The notes under the pieces: generated by a model | The model's database searches: none | Seen by the model: only the letters and a program-made list of their open reading frames with translations | What the model was told of the DNA's origin: nothing | Made by a program: the position numbers and the translations under genes | Origin: Methanomicrobiales archaeon | Lineage (GTDB): Archaea; Halobacteriota; Methanomicrobia; Methanomicrobiales; Methanoculleaceae | Reading direction: 5' to 3' | Assembly: GCA_012511245.1 (NCBI GenBank) | Contig: JAAZGM010000241.1 | Span: 1-11,917 of the forward strand | Length of the DNA: 11,917 nt | Shown here: in pieces, positions 5,053 through 11,917 of the stretch | How positions within the stretch are numbered: the first letter of the stretch is position 1 | Layout of the letters: each line of letters begins with the position of its first letter

Positions 5053-5925
5053 CTACTTAAGGGCTGCAATTTCTTTTCTGAATGCGACCCAGTAGAGGAC
5101 ACCGACGAAGAAGAGACCTCCGACGATGTTACCAAGTGTGACCGGGATGATGTTGTTGGTCCACATGGTAACCCAGTTGAGCGTTCCGACCGACAACGAG
5201 GGGTCGATGCCCGTGACGAGGATGCCTGCGGGGATGAAGTACATGTTCGCAACACTGTGTTCGAACCCGGTGGCAACGAAGGCGAAGATCGGGAACCAGA
5301 TACCGACGATCTTACCTATCGCATCGTCCGCGCATATACCGAGCAGGACACCAAGATTGACGAGCCAGTTACAGCCAATCCCCTTGAGGAAGACCGACCA
5401 TATGCCCATAGCGCCGAAATAACTCGTCTTTGCGGTTGCTATGCCTACCGCTCTTGCACCAAACGCGGTGACTGTCGCAACACCGGCGGCATCGAAGCTG
5501 ACAAACGGCCCGTATGCCATGATGTACGCGAATATGAGCGACCCGATCAGGTTGCCGATATATACCCAGAGCCAGAGATTGAGCACACTTGTCCAGCTGA
5601 CCTTGTGAATGAACGCCGCCATGGGGGCGAGCATCGCATCACCGGTGAAGAGCTCGGCACCGGTCATGATTGTGATGATAAGCCCCACAGGGAAGACAGC
5701 ACCAAGAATGAGCTGGGAGATACCTGGACTCGCGGCACCGAATCGCAGCGCGACGTCAGATGCCATGATACCGGTCGAACAGACTGTCGCAAGAGCAGCA
5801 CCCATAGCGATGAATGCTCCGGACAGGACGCCACGCAGAACCATGTTCCATGCTGGCAGTCCGACCTTGTACTTCCCGGCATCACCTGCTTTTGCTACGA
5901 TAGCAACTGGAGGATGGAATACCAT
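5053..5925 (-). CDS. fdhC: Formate channel/transporter FdhC (formate-nitrite transporter family)
   Basis: This 290-residue integral membrane protein has about six membrane helices, the family's usual layout and length. Signature stretches are TGAELFTGDAML (88-99), FLKGIGCNWLVNLGV (179-193) and FVATGFEHSVANMYFIP (216-232). H223 sits where the family's conserved pore histidine is expected, and K181 lies in the KGIGCNWLV block. In methanogens FdhC supplies formate to formate dehydrogenase. The ATG at 5925 is preceded by AGAGGTG (5940-5934) at eight bases, a good ribosome site. Unlike an unbroken fdhCAB operon, here fdhC follows fdhAB after a 512-bp gap and leads a separate pair with the OB-fold gene. 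Function is assigned with high confidence from motifs and context. Confidence 0.95.
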   Translation of the reverse strand: MVFHPPVAIVAKAGDAGKYKVGLPAWNMVLRGVLSGAFIAMGAALATVCSTGIMASDVALRFGAASPGISQLILGAVFPVGLIITIMTGAELFTGDAMLAPMAAFIHKVSWTSVLNLWLWVYIGNLIGSLIFAYIMAYGPFVSFDAAGVATVTAFGARAVGIATAKTSYFGAMGIWSVFLKGIGCNWLVNLGVLLGICADDAIGKIVGIWFPIFAFVATGFEHSVANMYFIPAGILVTGIDPSLSVGTLNWVTMWTNNIIPVTLGNIVGGLFFVGVLYWVAFRKEIAALK

Positions 5926-5933
5926 TTTTCATA

Positions 5934-6028
5934 CACCTCTCTAAACGTCCTACCTATACCATCTGGTAATTCGAATGGATAGGTCTAGTTAATCAGTAAT
6001 TTGAGAGTGCTATTAATAGGTTTCGAAA
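5934..6028 (-). promoter_or_regulatory. fdhC leader, promoter candidates and operator-like palindromes
   Basis: The ribosome site AGAGGTG is at 5940-5934. TATA candidates on the minus strand are ATTAACTAG (5993-5985) and CTATTAATA (6018-6010), giving starts near 5964 or 5988. Between and around them lie ATTCGAAT (5969-5976) and TTTCGAAA (6021-6028), two palindromes sharing TTCGAA. The hexamer ATAGGT (plus strand) occurs at 5979-5984 and 6016-6021, with its inverse ACCTAT at 5952-5957. The repeated symmetrical elements suggest a regulator-binding region; which regulator is unknown. Confidence 0.45.
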
Positions 6029-6120
6029 TGATCGCCGTGCACATCGACGATAACCTCAATTCGAGCGTTTATTCCTGCTTTGGGTTAATTCCTGTCAGTA
6101 AACTTCAAATATCAATAAAT

Positions 6121-6146
6121 GATGCGCATACTATCACGTGCGCATC
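6121..6146. repeat. Perfect 8-bp inverted repeat GATGCGCA/TGCGCATC
   Basis: GATGCGCA (6121-6128) and TGCGCATC (6139-6146) are perfect inverse complements separated by ten bases. This could be a strong RNA stem-loop or a dimeric protein-binding site with half-sites 18 bp apart. AT-rich DNA lies on its left. Confidence 0.6.
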
Positions 6147-6383
6147 CACGCAGGATATATGAGGCTGAATGGGAGTTTATGGGCAGGTGTATATATGTGG
6201 GTGCCAGGGTGCCGCGTTTTCCACGCATGTTTGCGCGGAGATACCGGATGTTCGGCAAAATTTCTGGAGATGTATGCGCGTTGCACACTTGCTTCCCGCG
6301 AGCATCACAGGACGCAGGGGGAACAATCGGAGATAGGACGCTGAACGGTGCGCGAATCGCCATCTAATCGAGCAAAATACGGC

Positions 6384-6411
6384 GAAAAAGCGCAAATATC
6401 CGAGAGAAAAA
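6384..6411 (-). terminator. T-rich terminator of the fdhAB transcript
   Basis: Read on the minus strand, two runs of five T (6411-6407 and 6388-6384) follow the fdhB stop codon by about 27 and 50 bases. The second sits within GCGC-TTTTT-CGCC, which could form a very short stem. Archaeal RNA polymerase often stops at such T-runs. Confidence 0.45.
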
Positions 6412-6438
6412 TGGTGTTGAGCGGGGGCTTGCTGCCGG

Positions 6439-7704
6439 TCAGCGGAAGAGATCAAAGATCTCGTCGCTCCCGGTGGCGATGAGCCGGTCGCGCTCCGCGC
6501 TCTCCTCGACGAGCGCGAGGACCGGCGGGGTCATGTCCTCACCGGGATGGAACCCAAAGAGCCTCTCGAGATCGGTCTGGATGGCGTGGAGGAAGACCGA
6601 GTTCGCGATCTCCACCGGGCAGAGTTCCTCGCACTGGCCGCAGTTGACGCAGGAGTCGGAGATGTGCGTGAACCGGATCAGGTGGAACATGAACGGCGGC
6701 GGGATGACGCCGGGTTCGACCAGGTAATCCTTCTTTGCGCTGCACTCGATGCAGTAGCAGATTGGGCAGTTCTCGATGCAAGAGTAGCATTTGATGCACC
6801 GGCTCGTCTGCTCCCGGATCGTGTTCAGGCGCTCCGTTCCCTCGCCGAGTGCCCCGAAGTAGCGTTCTCGCCACTTATCACCGAGTTTCAGCATGGCGTT
6901 CTCGACCTTGCCGCGGATCTCGACCCCTCTGGGGTTTGCGGGTTCGGTGGCGACCGCCCCTGCCTTAACGGCAGCATCGAGAAGGTTTGCGCCCTTCTCG
7001 GAGCAGACCTCGACGAACGTGGCGTTGCCGGATTTTTCCCCAATAACCCCCCAGTTCCCGCAGGCGAGATCTGCCTGGCGCGGGATCTTGATCTTGCAGC
7101 GGCGGCAGTTCGAGCGGCGGCCGAGCCCCTCGTTCCCGAGGAGGTCCCCCGCCCCCTCCTCGAGCTCATCGATCGATATGGAGGCATGTTCGCCGTCCTT
7201 CGTGACGACGATGAACTTTCCTTTGTCGATCTCTTCCTTGACGACATCGTCGGGGTCCAGGCCGAGTTTCTCCCTGACGACCGTCCGCGCCACCTCCGGC
7301 CGGATAGTGCCGCCGCAGTTGAGACCGATCATGATGATGTTGTCCAGGTTGACCTGCCCGCGCTTCGCCATCTCATACATCGCCTTGACGTCGCAACCTT
7401 TGAGGACGGTTGCGATCCGAATATTCGGGTCGGTCGCGAGGAGGCAGCGCCGCATCTGTTTGGGGAGGAGCAGGGTGCCGCAATGAAGCGAGCCGGCCGT
7501 CTGTGCGATCTCGGCGGGGTCGGTGATCAGCGCCGGCATCGCGTCATAGACGTCCGCGCCCTTCCTGACCGCAAAGACCCCGTCGACTATACCGCTCTCA
7601 AGAGCGTGGCGCAGCAACGCGGTCACTGCCCCGCCGGTCTCCGCCTTCTCGCGGAGGGTTTCGTCTGTCGTCCATGCATAGAGCAGATCACCACTTCCTG
7701 CCAT
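6439..7704 (-). CDS. fdhB: Formate dehydrogenase beta subunit, F420-reducing
   Basis: This 421-residue protein belongs to the FrhB/FdhB family: a flavin-containing iron-sulphur subunit that takes electrons from FdhA and reduces coenzyme F420 in the cytoplasm. Seen in sequence: the N-terminal FrhB-like region (TGGAVTALLRHALESGIVDG, residues 23-42), a middle region with C200, C203 and C215 (SNCRRCKIKIPRQADLACG), then two ferredoxin-type cysteine sets. The first is C303xxC306xxC309xxxC313 followed by PICYCIEC (C316, C318, C321). The second is C352xxC355xxC358xxxC362P. Length is normal for the family and nothing is truncated. The ATG starts three bases after the fdhA stop, with a strong ribosome site overlapping the end of fdhA, so the two subunits are translationally coupled. 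Assignment is firm. Confidence 0.96.
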   Translation of the reverse strand: MAGSGDLLYAWTTDETLREKAETGGAVTALLRHALESGIVDGVFAVRKGADVYDAMPALITDPAEIAQTAGSLHCGTLLLPKQMRRCLLATDPNIRIATVLKGCDVKAMYEMAKRGQVNLDNIIMIGLNCGGTIRPEVARTVVREKLGLDPDDVVKEEIDKGKFIVVTKDGEHASISIDELEEGAGDLLGNEGLGRRSNCRRCKIKIPRQADLACGNWGVIGEKSGNATFVEVCSEKGANLLDAAVKAGAVATEPANPRGVEIRGKVENAMLKLGDKWRERYFGALGEGTERLNTIREQTSRCIKCYSCIENCPICYCIECSAKKDYLVEPGVIPPPFMFHLIRFTHISDSCVNCGQCEELCPVEIANSVFLHAIQTDLERLFGFHPGEDMTPPVLALVEESAERDRLIATGSDEIFDLFR

Positions 7705-7707
7705 CTC

Positions 7708-9768
7708 TCACACCTCCTCGATCTTCTCGACCTTCACGGCACATGCCTTGAACTCAGGGATCTTCGCTATGGGGTCAAGCACATTGTGAGTCAGTCTGTT
7801 CGCCGGATGCTCCTTGTAGTGGAACGGTATGAACATCACGCCCTTGATGATCTCATCCGTCACCCTCGCGGGGATATCGACCGAGCCCCGCCGGGTGCTC
7901 GCCCGGACGACCTCGTTGTCTTTTATCCCGAGCGCTTTTGCGTCCTCGCTGTTGATCTCGATCCAGCCGATCGGCGCCTCCCTCTCAAGGCTCCACGACC
8001 GGCGGGTCATGGTGCCGGTATACCATTGCCAGATGACCTGCCCGGTCGTGAGGACGAACGGGTACCCGGCGTCCGGCACCTCGGCGGCGGGTTTCCACTC
8101 GACGGGTGAGAAGACGCCAAGCCCGTCGGGCGTGGCGAACGTCTCCCTATGAAGGATCGCCGTTCCCGGGTGCTCCCCGGTCGGGCAGGGCCAGTGCAGG
8201 CCGTCCGGATCGAGGCGGGCGTAGGAGATCCCATGGTAGGAGGGCGTGACGGCGCCGATCTCGGTGAAGACCTCTTCGGCGCTCTGGTAAGGAAACTGAT
8301 TTGCGTAGCCCATCGTTGCCGCGAGTTCGCAGATGATCCGCCAGTCTTCCTTCGCCTCGCCCGGGGGGTCCTGCGCCTTCTTCCAGCGCTGGACGCGCCG
8401 CTCGGTGTTGGTCTGGGTGCCGTCCTTCTCCGCGTAGCAGGCAGCGGGGAGCACCACGTCGGCGAGTTCGCCCGTCTCGGTCATGAAGATGTCCTGAACG
8501 ACCAGGAACTCAAGGTTCCCGAGTGCTGCCTCGACGTGGTTGAGGTCCGGGCCGAAGAGCATCGGGTTCTCGCCCATGATGTACATGGCCTTGATCTCGC
8601 CGGGGTTCTCGGCGAGGACGTTGATCGTTTCAGTGATGGTGTAGCCGACCCTGCCATCGGCGATATCGTCGACGCCCCAGGCGTCGATCATCTTCTGTCG
8701 CGCCGCCTCGTCGGTGACTTTCTGGTAGCCGGAGTAGACGTCCGGGAGGGCTCCCATATCGCAGGCGCCCTGCATGTTGTTCTGATCACGGAGCGGGTTG
8801 ACGCCGCCGCCGGGTCTCCCAACGTTGCCGGTGAGCATCATCAGGTTCGCCGTCGATTTGACGTTGTCGACGCCGGTGGTGTGCTGGGTGACGCCCATCG
8901 AGTAGATGAGCGCGGCGACGTCGGCGGTTGCTATCCACTCGGCGGCCTGCTTGAGGCTCTCGGCCGGGATGCGGGAGGTCTTCGCGACATTCTCAAGGCT
9001 GTAGTCCTCCTTCATGACGACCTCCTTGAGGTCCTCGAAGTCCTTCGTGCGTCTCTTGAGGAACTCTCTGTCCTCCCAACCGTTCCTGATGATCTCCTGC
9101 ATCAGGCCGTTCAGGACCGCAACATCGGTGCCCGATACGAACGGCATGTAGAGGTCGGCCTGTTGGGCGGTCGGGGTGTAGCGCGGATCGGCCACGATCA
9201 CCTTCGCGCCGTTCTGCCTCGCACGGACGATGCTCCGCGCGATCAGCGGGTGCTGCTCAAAGGTGTTACTCCCGAGGACGAAGATGCACCTGGAGTCGGC
9301 GATATCAAGAATGGAGTTGGTCATCGCCCCCGACCCGAAGACCGCCGCGAGGCCCGCGACGGTGGATGAGTGGCAGAGCCGGGCGCAGTGGTCGATGTTC
9401 GGGGTCTTGAGTACCACCCGCGCAAACTTCTGCATCAGATAGTTCTCCTCGTTCGATGTCCGGGCGGAGGAGAGGCAGACCATCTCCGCGGGCTTGTAGG
9501 ACCCGAACTTCTCCGCGATCAGGCCGTAGGCATCGTCCCAGGTCGCCTCGACGAACGTGCCGTCCTTCTTGATGAGCGGTTTTGTGAGGCGGTCGGGGCT
9601 GTTGATGAATTCATGGGCATAGCGTCCCTTTGGGCAGAGTTTCCCCCCGTTTACGGGGGCGCGCTGCCAGTGCCCCACGTCAAAGACCCTGCCGTCCCGG
9701 ACGACAAGGTTGAACCCGCACCCGGTGCCGCAGTATGGGCATGTCGTCGATATGTACTTGATCTCCAT
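7708..9768 (-). CDS. fdhA: Formate dehydrogenase alpha (catalytic) subunit, molybdopterin type
   Basis: This 686-residue subunit oxidises formate to CO2 on a Mo- or W-bis-pterin centre and passes electrons through a 4Fe-4S cluster. The cluster ligands are C10, C13, C17 and C45, in CPYCGTGCGF and GGKLCPKGRY, with the conserved K47. The active-site motif is HCARLCHSSTVAGL, in which C132 (codon TGC at 9375-9373) and H133 occupy the place of the selenocysteine-histidine pair of E. coli FdhF, so this is a cysteine enzyme. Later family blocks include MLTGNVGRPGGGVNPLRDQN, MGENPMLFGPD, ADVVLPAACYAEKDGT and TGQVIWQWYTGTMTRRS, and the C-terminal dinucleotide-binding domain is intact. No twin-arginine signal is present, so it is cytoplasmic. 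The ATG follows GGGAG at five bases. It forms an operon with fdhB. Reduced F420 from the pair would feed methanogenesis or heterodisulfide reduction. Confidence 0.97.
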   Translation of the reverse strand: MEIKYISTTCPYCGTGCGFNLVVRDGRVFDVGHWQRAPVNGGKLCPKGRYAHEFINSPDRLTKPLIKKDGTFVEATWDDAYGLIAEKFGSYKPAEMVCLSSARTSNEENYLMQKFARVVLKTPNIDHCARLCHSSTVAGLAAVFGSGAMTNSILDIADSRCIFVLGSNTFEQHPLIARSIVRARQNGAKVIVADPRYTPTAQQADLYMPFVSGTDVAVLNGLMQEIIRNGWEDREFLKRRTKDFEDLKEVVMKEDYSLENVAKTSRIPAESLKQAAEWIATADVAALIYSMGVTQHTTGVDNVKSTANLMMLTGNVGRPGGGVNPLRDQNNMQGACDMGALPDVYSGYQKVTDEAARQKMIDAWGVDDIADGRVGYTITETINVLAENPGEIKAMYIMGENPMLFGPDLNHVEAALGNLEFLVVQDIFMTETGELADVVLPAACYAEKDGTQTNTERRVQRWKKAQDPPGEAKEDWRIICELAATMGYANQFPYQSAEEVFTEIGAVTPSYHGISYARLDPDGLHWPCPTGEHPGTAILHRETFATPDGLGVFSPVEWKPAAEVPDAGYPFVLTTGQVIWQWYTGTMTRRSWSLEREAPIGWIEINSEDAKALGIKDNEVVRASTRRGSVDIPARVTDEIIKGVMFIPFHYKEHPANRLTHNVLDPIAKIPEFKACAVKVEKIEEV
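7711..7717 (-). promoter_or_regulatory. Ribosome binding site of fdhB inside the end of fdhA
   Basis: GGAGGTG (7717-7711) is a full match to the archaeal anti-Shine-Dalgarno. It lies immediately before the fdhA TGA (7710-7708) and six bases before the fdhB ATG (7704). It decides the fdhB start and indicates coupled translation of the two subunits. Confidence 0.8.
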
Positions 9769-9797
9769 CTTTCTCCCTCTGGTGGGGACTACACACC

Positions 9798-9823
9798 GCC
9801 CGGGTTATATAATAAACGCGGGC
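9798..9823 (-). promoter_or_regulatory. fdhA promoter flanked by an inverted repeat
   Basis: TTATATAA (9805-9812) is a strong TATA box. Its centre places the minus-strand start near 9782, giving a leader of about 14 bases that includes GGGAG (9777-9773) before the ATG at 9768. The box is bracketed by GCCCG (9798-9802) and CGGGC (9819-9823), a 5-bp inverted repeat that could be an operator overlapping the promoter. Confidence 0.65.
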
Positions 9824-9861
9824 ACAACCGGGATGTTGATGAGTATCGGTGGGGAGCCCCG

Positions 9862-11097
9862 TCACAGGGCGGCCTGGACGACCAGCGCCGCCGCAAGCGT
9901 GACGAGCCCCGCAACCGAGAGGGGCAGGGTGTAGTTTCGCACGACCGCAGAGAAGTCGTCGCCGGTCGTCCGCTTGAGCAGCCAGAAGAAAGGGTCGCTC
10001 ACGTAGGAGAACATGAACGCCCCCGCGGAGACCATGAGGACCAGGGCGAGCGGGTTCATCGCCGTGACGGCCGGGATCGTGACGAGTATGGCGCTGGTGA
10101 CGGCCGCGGTCACGACTCTTGAGCCCTGTGCCGCCTGCACCAGGGCGGCGATGACGAACGGGAGTATGGTTATGGGGAGGTAGCCGGAGGCGAGCGCGGC
10201 CACGTCTGCCGGGAATGTGCTTGCGGCGATGACGCCGCCGAGCGCCCCGGCACCGGCGAGATCGAAGATGATGATCCCGGCGTTCTTCGTTCCCTTGTGA
10301 AGCGCCCTCTCCCGGACATCGCCCGGGACGGTGGCGAGTGCGGCAACGAGCCCTGCAAGAAGCGCCAGGTTGATGTTTGCGAGAGCATGGAGCGGGGGGA
10401 CCAGAGACCCGATCGCGAGCATCCCGACGATGACAGCGAACGGCAGCCAGGCACGATGGCTCCGCCCGGCCGCCGGCGTCTCCGCCTCATCCGCCGGGGG
10501 GATACGCCGCCGCATGGCGAGGAGGAGGCCGATGAGGAGAAGGAGGGAGAGGGGGAGGGTGATGAGATCGATCCCCCAGGGCTGGCCGGAGGCAAGGTCG
10601 AGGGTTGTTATGGTCGAATACACGACGGGGGAGGGGTAGAGGAGCACGTAAGATATCATGCCGGCGACCCCGGCGCAGTAGAGGAGGGTCTTTGATGCCC
10701 GCCGGTCGGAGTGCAGGTGCGTGATGATGGGGGCGAGGATGACGAACGACGTGATGCCGCACATCAGCGGGACGGAGAGGAGATAGCCGGCCGTTCCCGC
10801 CGTGGCAAGAGGGCGGCGCACCAGTTTCCGGATATCGGCGACGATCCCCTCGATACGGCCGCTCTCGCGGAGAACCTGGGCGATGCCGACTCCGCAGAAG
10901 ACGACGATCCCGAGGAGGGAGAATATCCGGCCGGCGCCGGTCGTGGCGACGCCGACGATCGTCTCCGCCGGCATGCCGGAGAGGAGACCGAAGAGGATGG
11001 ATGCCCCTACCAGGGTGAGGAACGGCGGGAGGCGGTACCTGAGCGATGCCACGGTTATTGCCACGAGGATGACGGCAAAGGCGATCAGGGTCTCCAT
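9862..11097 (-). CDS. GntP-like permease (organic acid:H+ symporter family)
   Basis: A 411-residue, highly hydrophobic protein with roughly eleven to twelve membrane helices and a charged cytoplasmic-type loop at about 195-215 (MRRRIPPADEAETPAAGRSHR). GntP-family features include the early FLTLVGASILFGLLSGM region, GRIFSLLGIVVFCGVGIAQVL followed by ESGRIEGI (59-85), QAAQGSRVVTAAVTSAI (321-337, matching the AAQGS-type motif of gluconate permeases), and FSYVSDPFFWLLKRTTGDD (363-381, matching the S..SDxxFW motif). The substrate cannot be read from sequence; gluconate, lactate or other hydroxy acids are known for relatives. It is somewhat shorter than the usual 440-450 residues but looks complete. 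It starts nearly at its own predicted transcript start and ends 93 bases before fdhA, which has a separate promoter, so a functional link to formate metabolism is possible but unproven. Confidence 0.75.
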   Translation of the reverse strand: METLIAFAVILVAITVASLRYRLPPFLTLVGASILFGLLSGMPAETIVGVATTGAGRIFSLLGIVVFCGVGIAQVLRESGRIEGIVADIRKLVRRPLATAGTAGYLLSVPLMCGITSFVILAPIITHLHSDRRASKTLLYCAGVAGMISYVLLYPSPVVYSTITTLDLASGQPWGIDLITLPLSLLLLIGLLLAMRRRIPPADEAETPAAGRSHRAWLPFAVIVGMLAIGSLVPPLHALANINLALLAGLVAALATVPGDVRERALHKGTKNAGIIIFDLAGAGALGGVIAASTFPADVAALASGYLPITILPFVIAALVQAAQGSRVVTAAVTSAILVTIPAVTAMNPLALVLMVSAGAFMFSYVSDPFFWLLKRTTGDDFSAVVRNYTLPLSVAGLVTLAAALVVQAAL

Positions 11098-11120
11098 TGG
11101 TCTTTTATTGCGGTTTTCAG

Positions 11121-11130
11121 GATATAATAT
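11121..11130 (-). promoter_or_regulatory. TATA box of the GntP-like permease gene
   Basis: On the minus strand ATATTATATC (11130-11121) is centred about 28 bases before the ATG at 11097. This predicts a leaderless or nearly leaderless transcript. No Shine-Dalgarno sequence precedes the ATG, in agreement. The element lies in the 42-bp gap after the methyltransferase stop. Confidence 0.55.
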
Positions 11131-11139
11131 CTGTGAGTC

Positions 11140-11917
11140 TCACTTCTGTCCTCTCTCGCGGCGTGCTCCGGCGATCCGGCTCTCTGCGATCTCCCGGTAG
11201 TCAGGGTCGATCTCAAAGCCGATGTAGTCCACCCCGAGGGCAAGCGCCGCAAGCGCCGTGCTCCCGATGCCCATGAACGGGTCGAGAACCAGCATCCCGG
11301 GCCGGCACCCGTGGAGCCGGATGCACATCTCAGGGAGTTTCTCCGGGAAACTGGTCGGGTGCGGCCGGGATGAGCGGATCGTCCGGTAGGGGATGAACCA
11401 GGTGTTCCCCCGGTCACGGAGGTCGCGTTCCGCCGCCTTCCAGCGGCCGATGTTGCTCTTGTCCTGGTAGGGCACGCCGACACCGAGTTTGTCGAGCGCC
11501 ACGTTGCCGCTCTTCGTGAAGTGGAAGATATGTTCGTGGCACTGGCTCACGTAGCGGGTGCTGTTCACCGGCTGGTAGTGGCCGACGGCGATATCGCCCG
11601 TGACCTTCTCATAGTCGCCCACGTCCTCCTTCTCGATCGCTATCGACTTGACCCAGTGGATGACGTTCTGTAGTTCGAAGTGAGGGCGGAACCGCTGGAC
11701 GACATCGAAGGGGACCCAGGGGTCCCGGGGTTTCCCGCCGATGTTGAGGAAGAACGAACCGTCGTCGGCGAGGACCCGCGCCGCTCCGAGAGCGACCTCG
11801 CCCATCCAGTCGAGGTAGTCCTCGCGGGGCTGCTGGTCGTTGTAGGAGTTGTAGTCCTTCCCTATGTTGTAGGGCGGCGACGTGACGATGACGTCGATGA
11901 TGCCCTCCGGGAGGCGC
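11140..11917 (-). CDS. DNA methyltransferase, probably N4-cytosine, beta class (N-terminus outside window)
   Basis: The last 258 residues of a site-specific DNA methyltransferase are visible. The frame enters at the window edge with RLPEGIIDVIVTSPPYNIGK. TSPPY (11883-11869) is catalytic motif IV in the form usual for N4-cytosine enzymes, whereas N6-adenine enzymes have DPPY or NPPY. It is followed by NIGGKPRDPW, a variable middle with WVKSIA and HFTKSG that should contain target recognition, then HPTSFPEKLPEMCIRL (motif X-like) and LVLDPFMGIGSTALAAL with YIGFEID (motif I, S-adenosylmethionine binding). Motif IV before motif I defines the beta class. Only a short N-terminal piece should be missing. 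No restriction endonuclease lies within the window on its downstream side. It may be an orphan enzyme or half of a system whose nuclease lies outside. The recognition site cannot be inferred. Confidence 0.92.
   Translation of the reverse strand, partial: RLPEGIIDVIVTSPPYNIGKDYNSYNDQQPREDYLDWMGEVALGAARVLADDGSFFLNIGGKPRDPWVPFDVVQRFRPHFELQNVIHWVKSIAIEKEDVGDYEKVTGDIAVGHYQPVNSTRYVSQCHEHIFHFTKSGNVALDKLGVGVPYQDKSNIGRWKAAERDLRDRGNTWFIPYRTIRSSRPHPTSFPEKLPEMCIRLHGCRPGMLVLDPFMGIGSTALAALALGVDYIGFEIDPDYREIAESRIAGARRERGQK

Larger units (their letters stand above)
5926..6438. other. 512-bp gap between fdhB and fdhC, no convincing protein gene
   Basis: This stretch is clearly more AT-rich than its surroundings (notably 5940-6120). 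It holds the fdhC leader and promoter candidates, several palindromes, a perfect 8-bp inverted repeat (6121-6146), a second one CCGCG/CGCGG (6212-6216, 6234-6238), a TATA-like TGTATATATG (6188-6197), and T-runs that could end the fdhAB transcript. A plus-strand frame at 6119-6367 (82 codons) has no ribosome site and no recognisable domain, and I do not call it. A non-coding RNA or a large regulatory region is possible. Confidence 0.5.

Noticed and set aside
4864..5982. 372-codon plus-strand frame opposite the OB-fold gene and fdhC
   Set aside because: It is antisense to a clear formate-nitrite transporter gene; the translation is very rich in Asp/Glu/Arg with no domain and no ribosome site.
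6119..6367. 82-codon plus-strand frame in the fdhB-fdhC gap, with overlapping frames on both strands
   Set aside because: No ribosome site, no recognisable domain, Arg-rich composition, and several frames are equally open here; the sequence looks non-coding.
6547..8109. 520-codon plus-strand frame opposite fdhB and the end of fdhA
   Set aside because: It is a high-GC antisense shadow; the minus strand encodes FdhB and FdhA with all cofactor motifs.
8149..9369. 406-codon plus-strand frame opposite fdhA
   Set aside because: It is antisense to fdhA; the translation is Val/Gly/Asp/Arg-rich without any domain.
9862..11097. Possibility that the GntP-like permease and fdhA form one operon
   Set aside because: fdhA has its own strong TATA box and leader in the 93-bp gap, so a shared transcript is not needed, though read-through cannot be excluded.

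Overview
The window looks like chromosomal DNA from a hydrogen- and formate-using methanogenic archaeon of the Methanomicrobiales, most likely Methanoculleus or a close relative. I judge this from the high GC coding sequence, archaeal TATA boxes about 26 bases ahead of likely transcript starts, an Orc1/Cdc6 initiator, the methanogenesis enzyme Mch, and an F420-type formate dehydrogenase with its FdhC channel. The genus is inference; no database search was possible.

Layout. Bases 1-171 (+) hold the end of an unrecognised gene. Next on the + strand are a hypothetical protein (333-1109) with a 12-unit, 24-bp tandem repeat and a C-terminal four-cysteine motif, orc1/cdc6 (1185-2330), mch (2380-3327) and tRNA-Val with anticodon TAC (3448-3521). 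Bases 3522-4535 are poorly organised: a short, apparently frameshifted coiled-coil gene on the minus strand (GTG at 3947), a divergent 100-residue hypothetical gene (4102-4404, +), and a convergent intergenic stretch with four successive inverted repeats and a 10-bp direct repeat.

From 4536 to the end every gene lies on the minus strand. In transcription order these are a DNA methyltransferase cut by the window end (11917-11140), a GntP-like permease (11097-9862), fdhA (9768-7708), fdhB (7704-6439), a 512-bp non-coding gap, fdhC (5925-5053), and a small membrane-anchored OB-fold protein (5030-4536).

How they work together. FdhC brings formate across the membrane. FdhA (Mo/W-pterin and a 4Fe-4S cluster, with a cysteine rather than selenocysteine at the active site) oxidises it, and FdhB passes the electrons to coenzyme F420. 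Reduced F420 feeds the C1 pathway in which Mch interconverts formyl- and methenyl-tetrahydromethanopterin. fdhA and fdhB are translationally coupled. fdhC and the OB-fold gene appear to be a second transcript with their own leader.

I do not see a clearly new multi-gene system. The best leads are the OB-fold membrane protein behind fdhC, the structured fdhB-fdhC gap, the hairpin cluster at 4410-4522, and the repeat-bearing zinc-ribbon-like protein.
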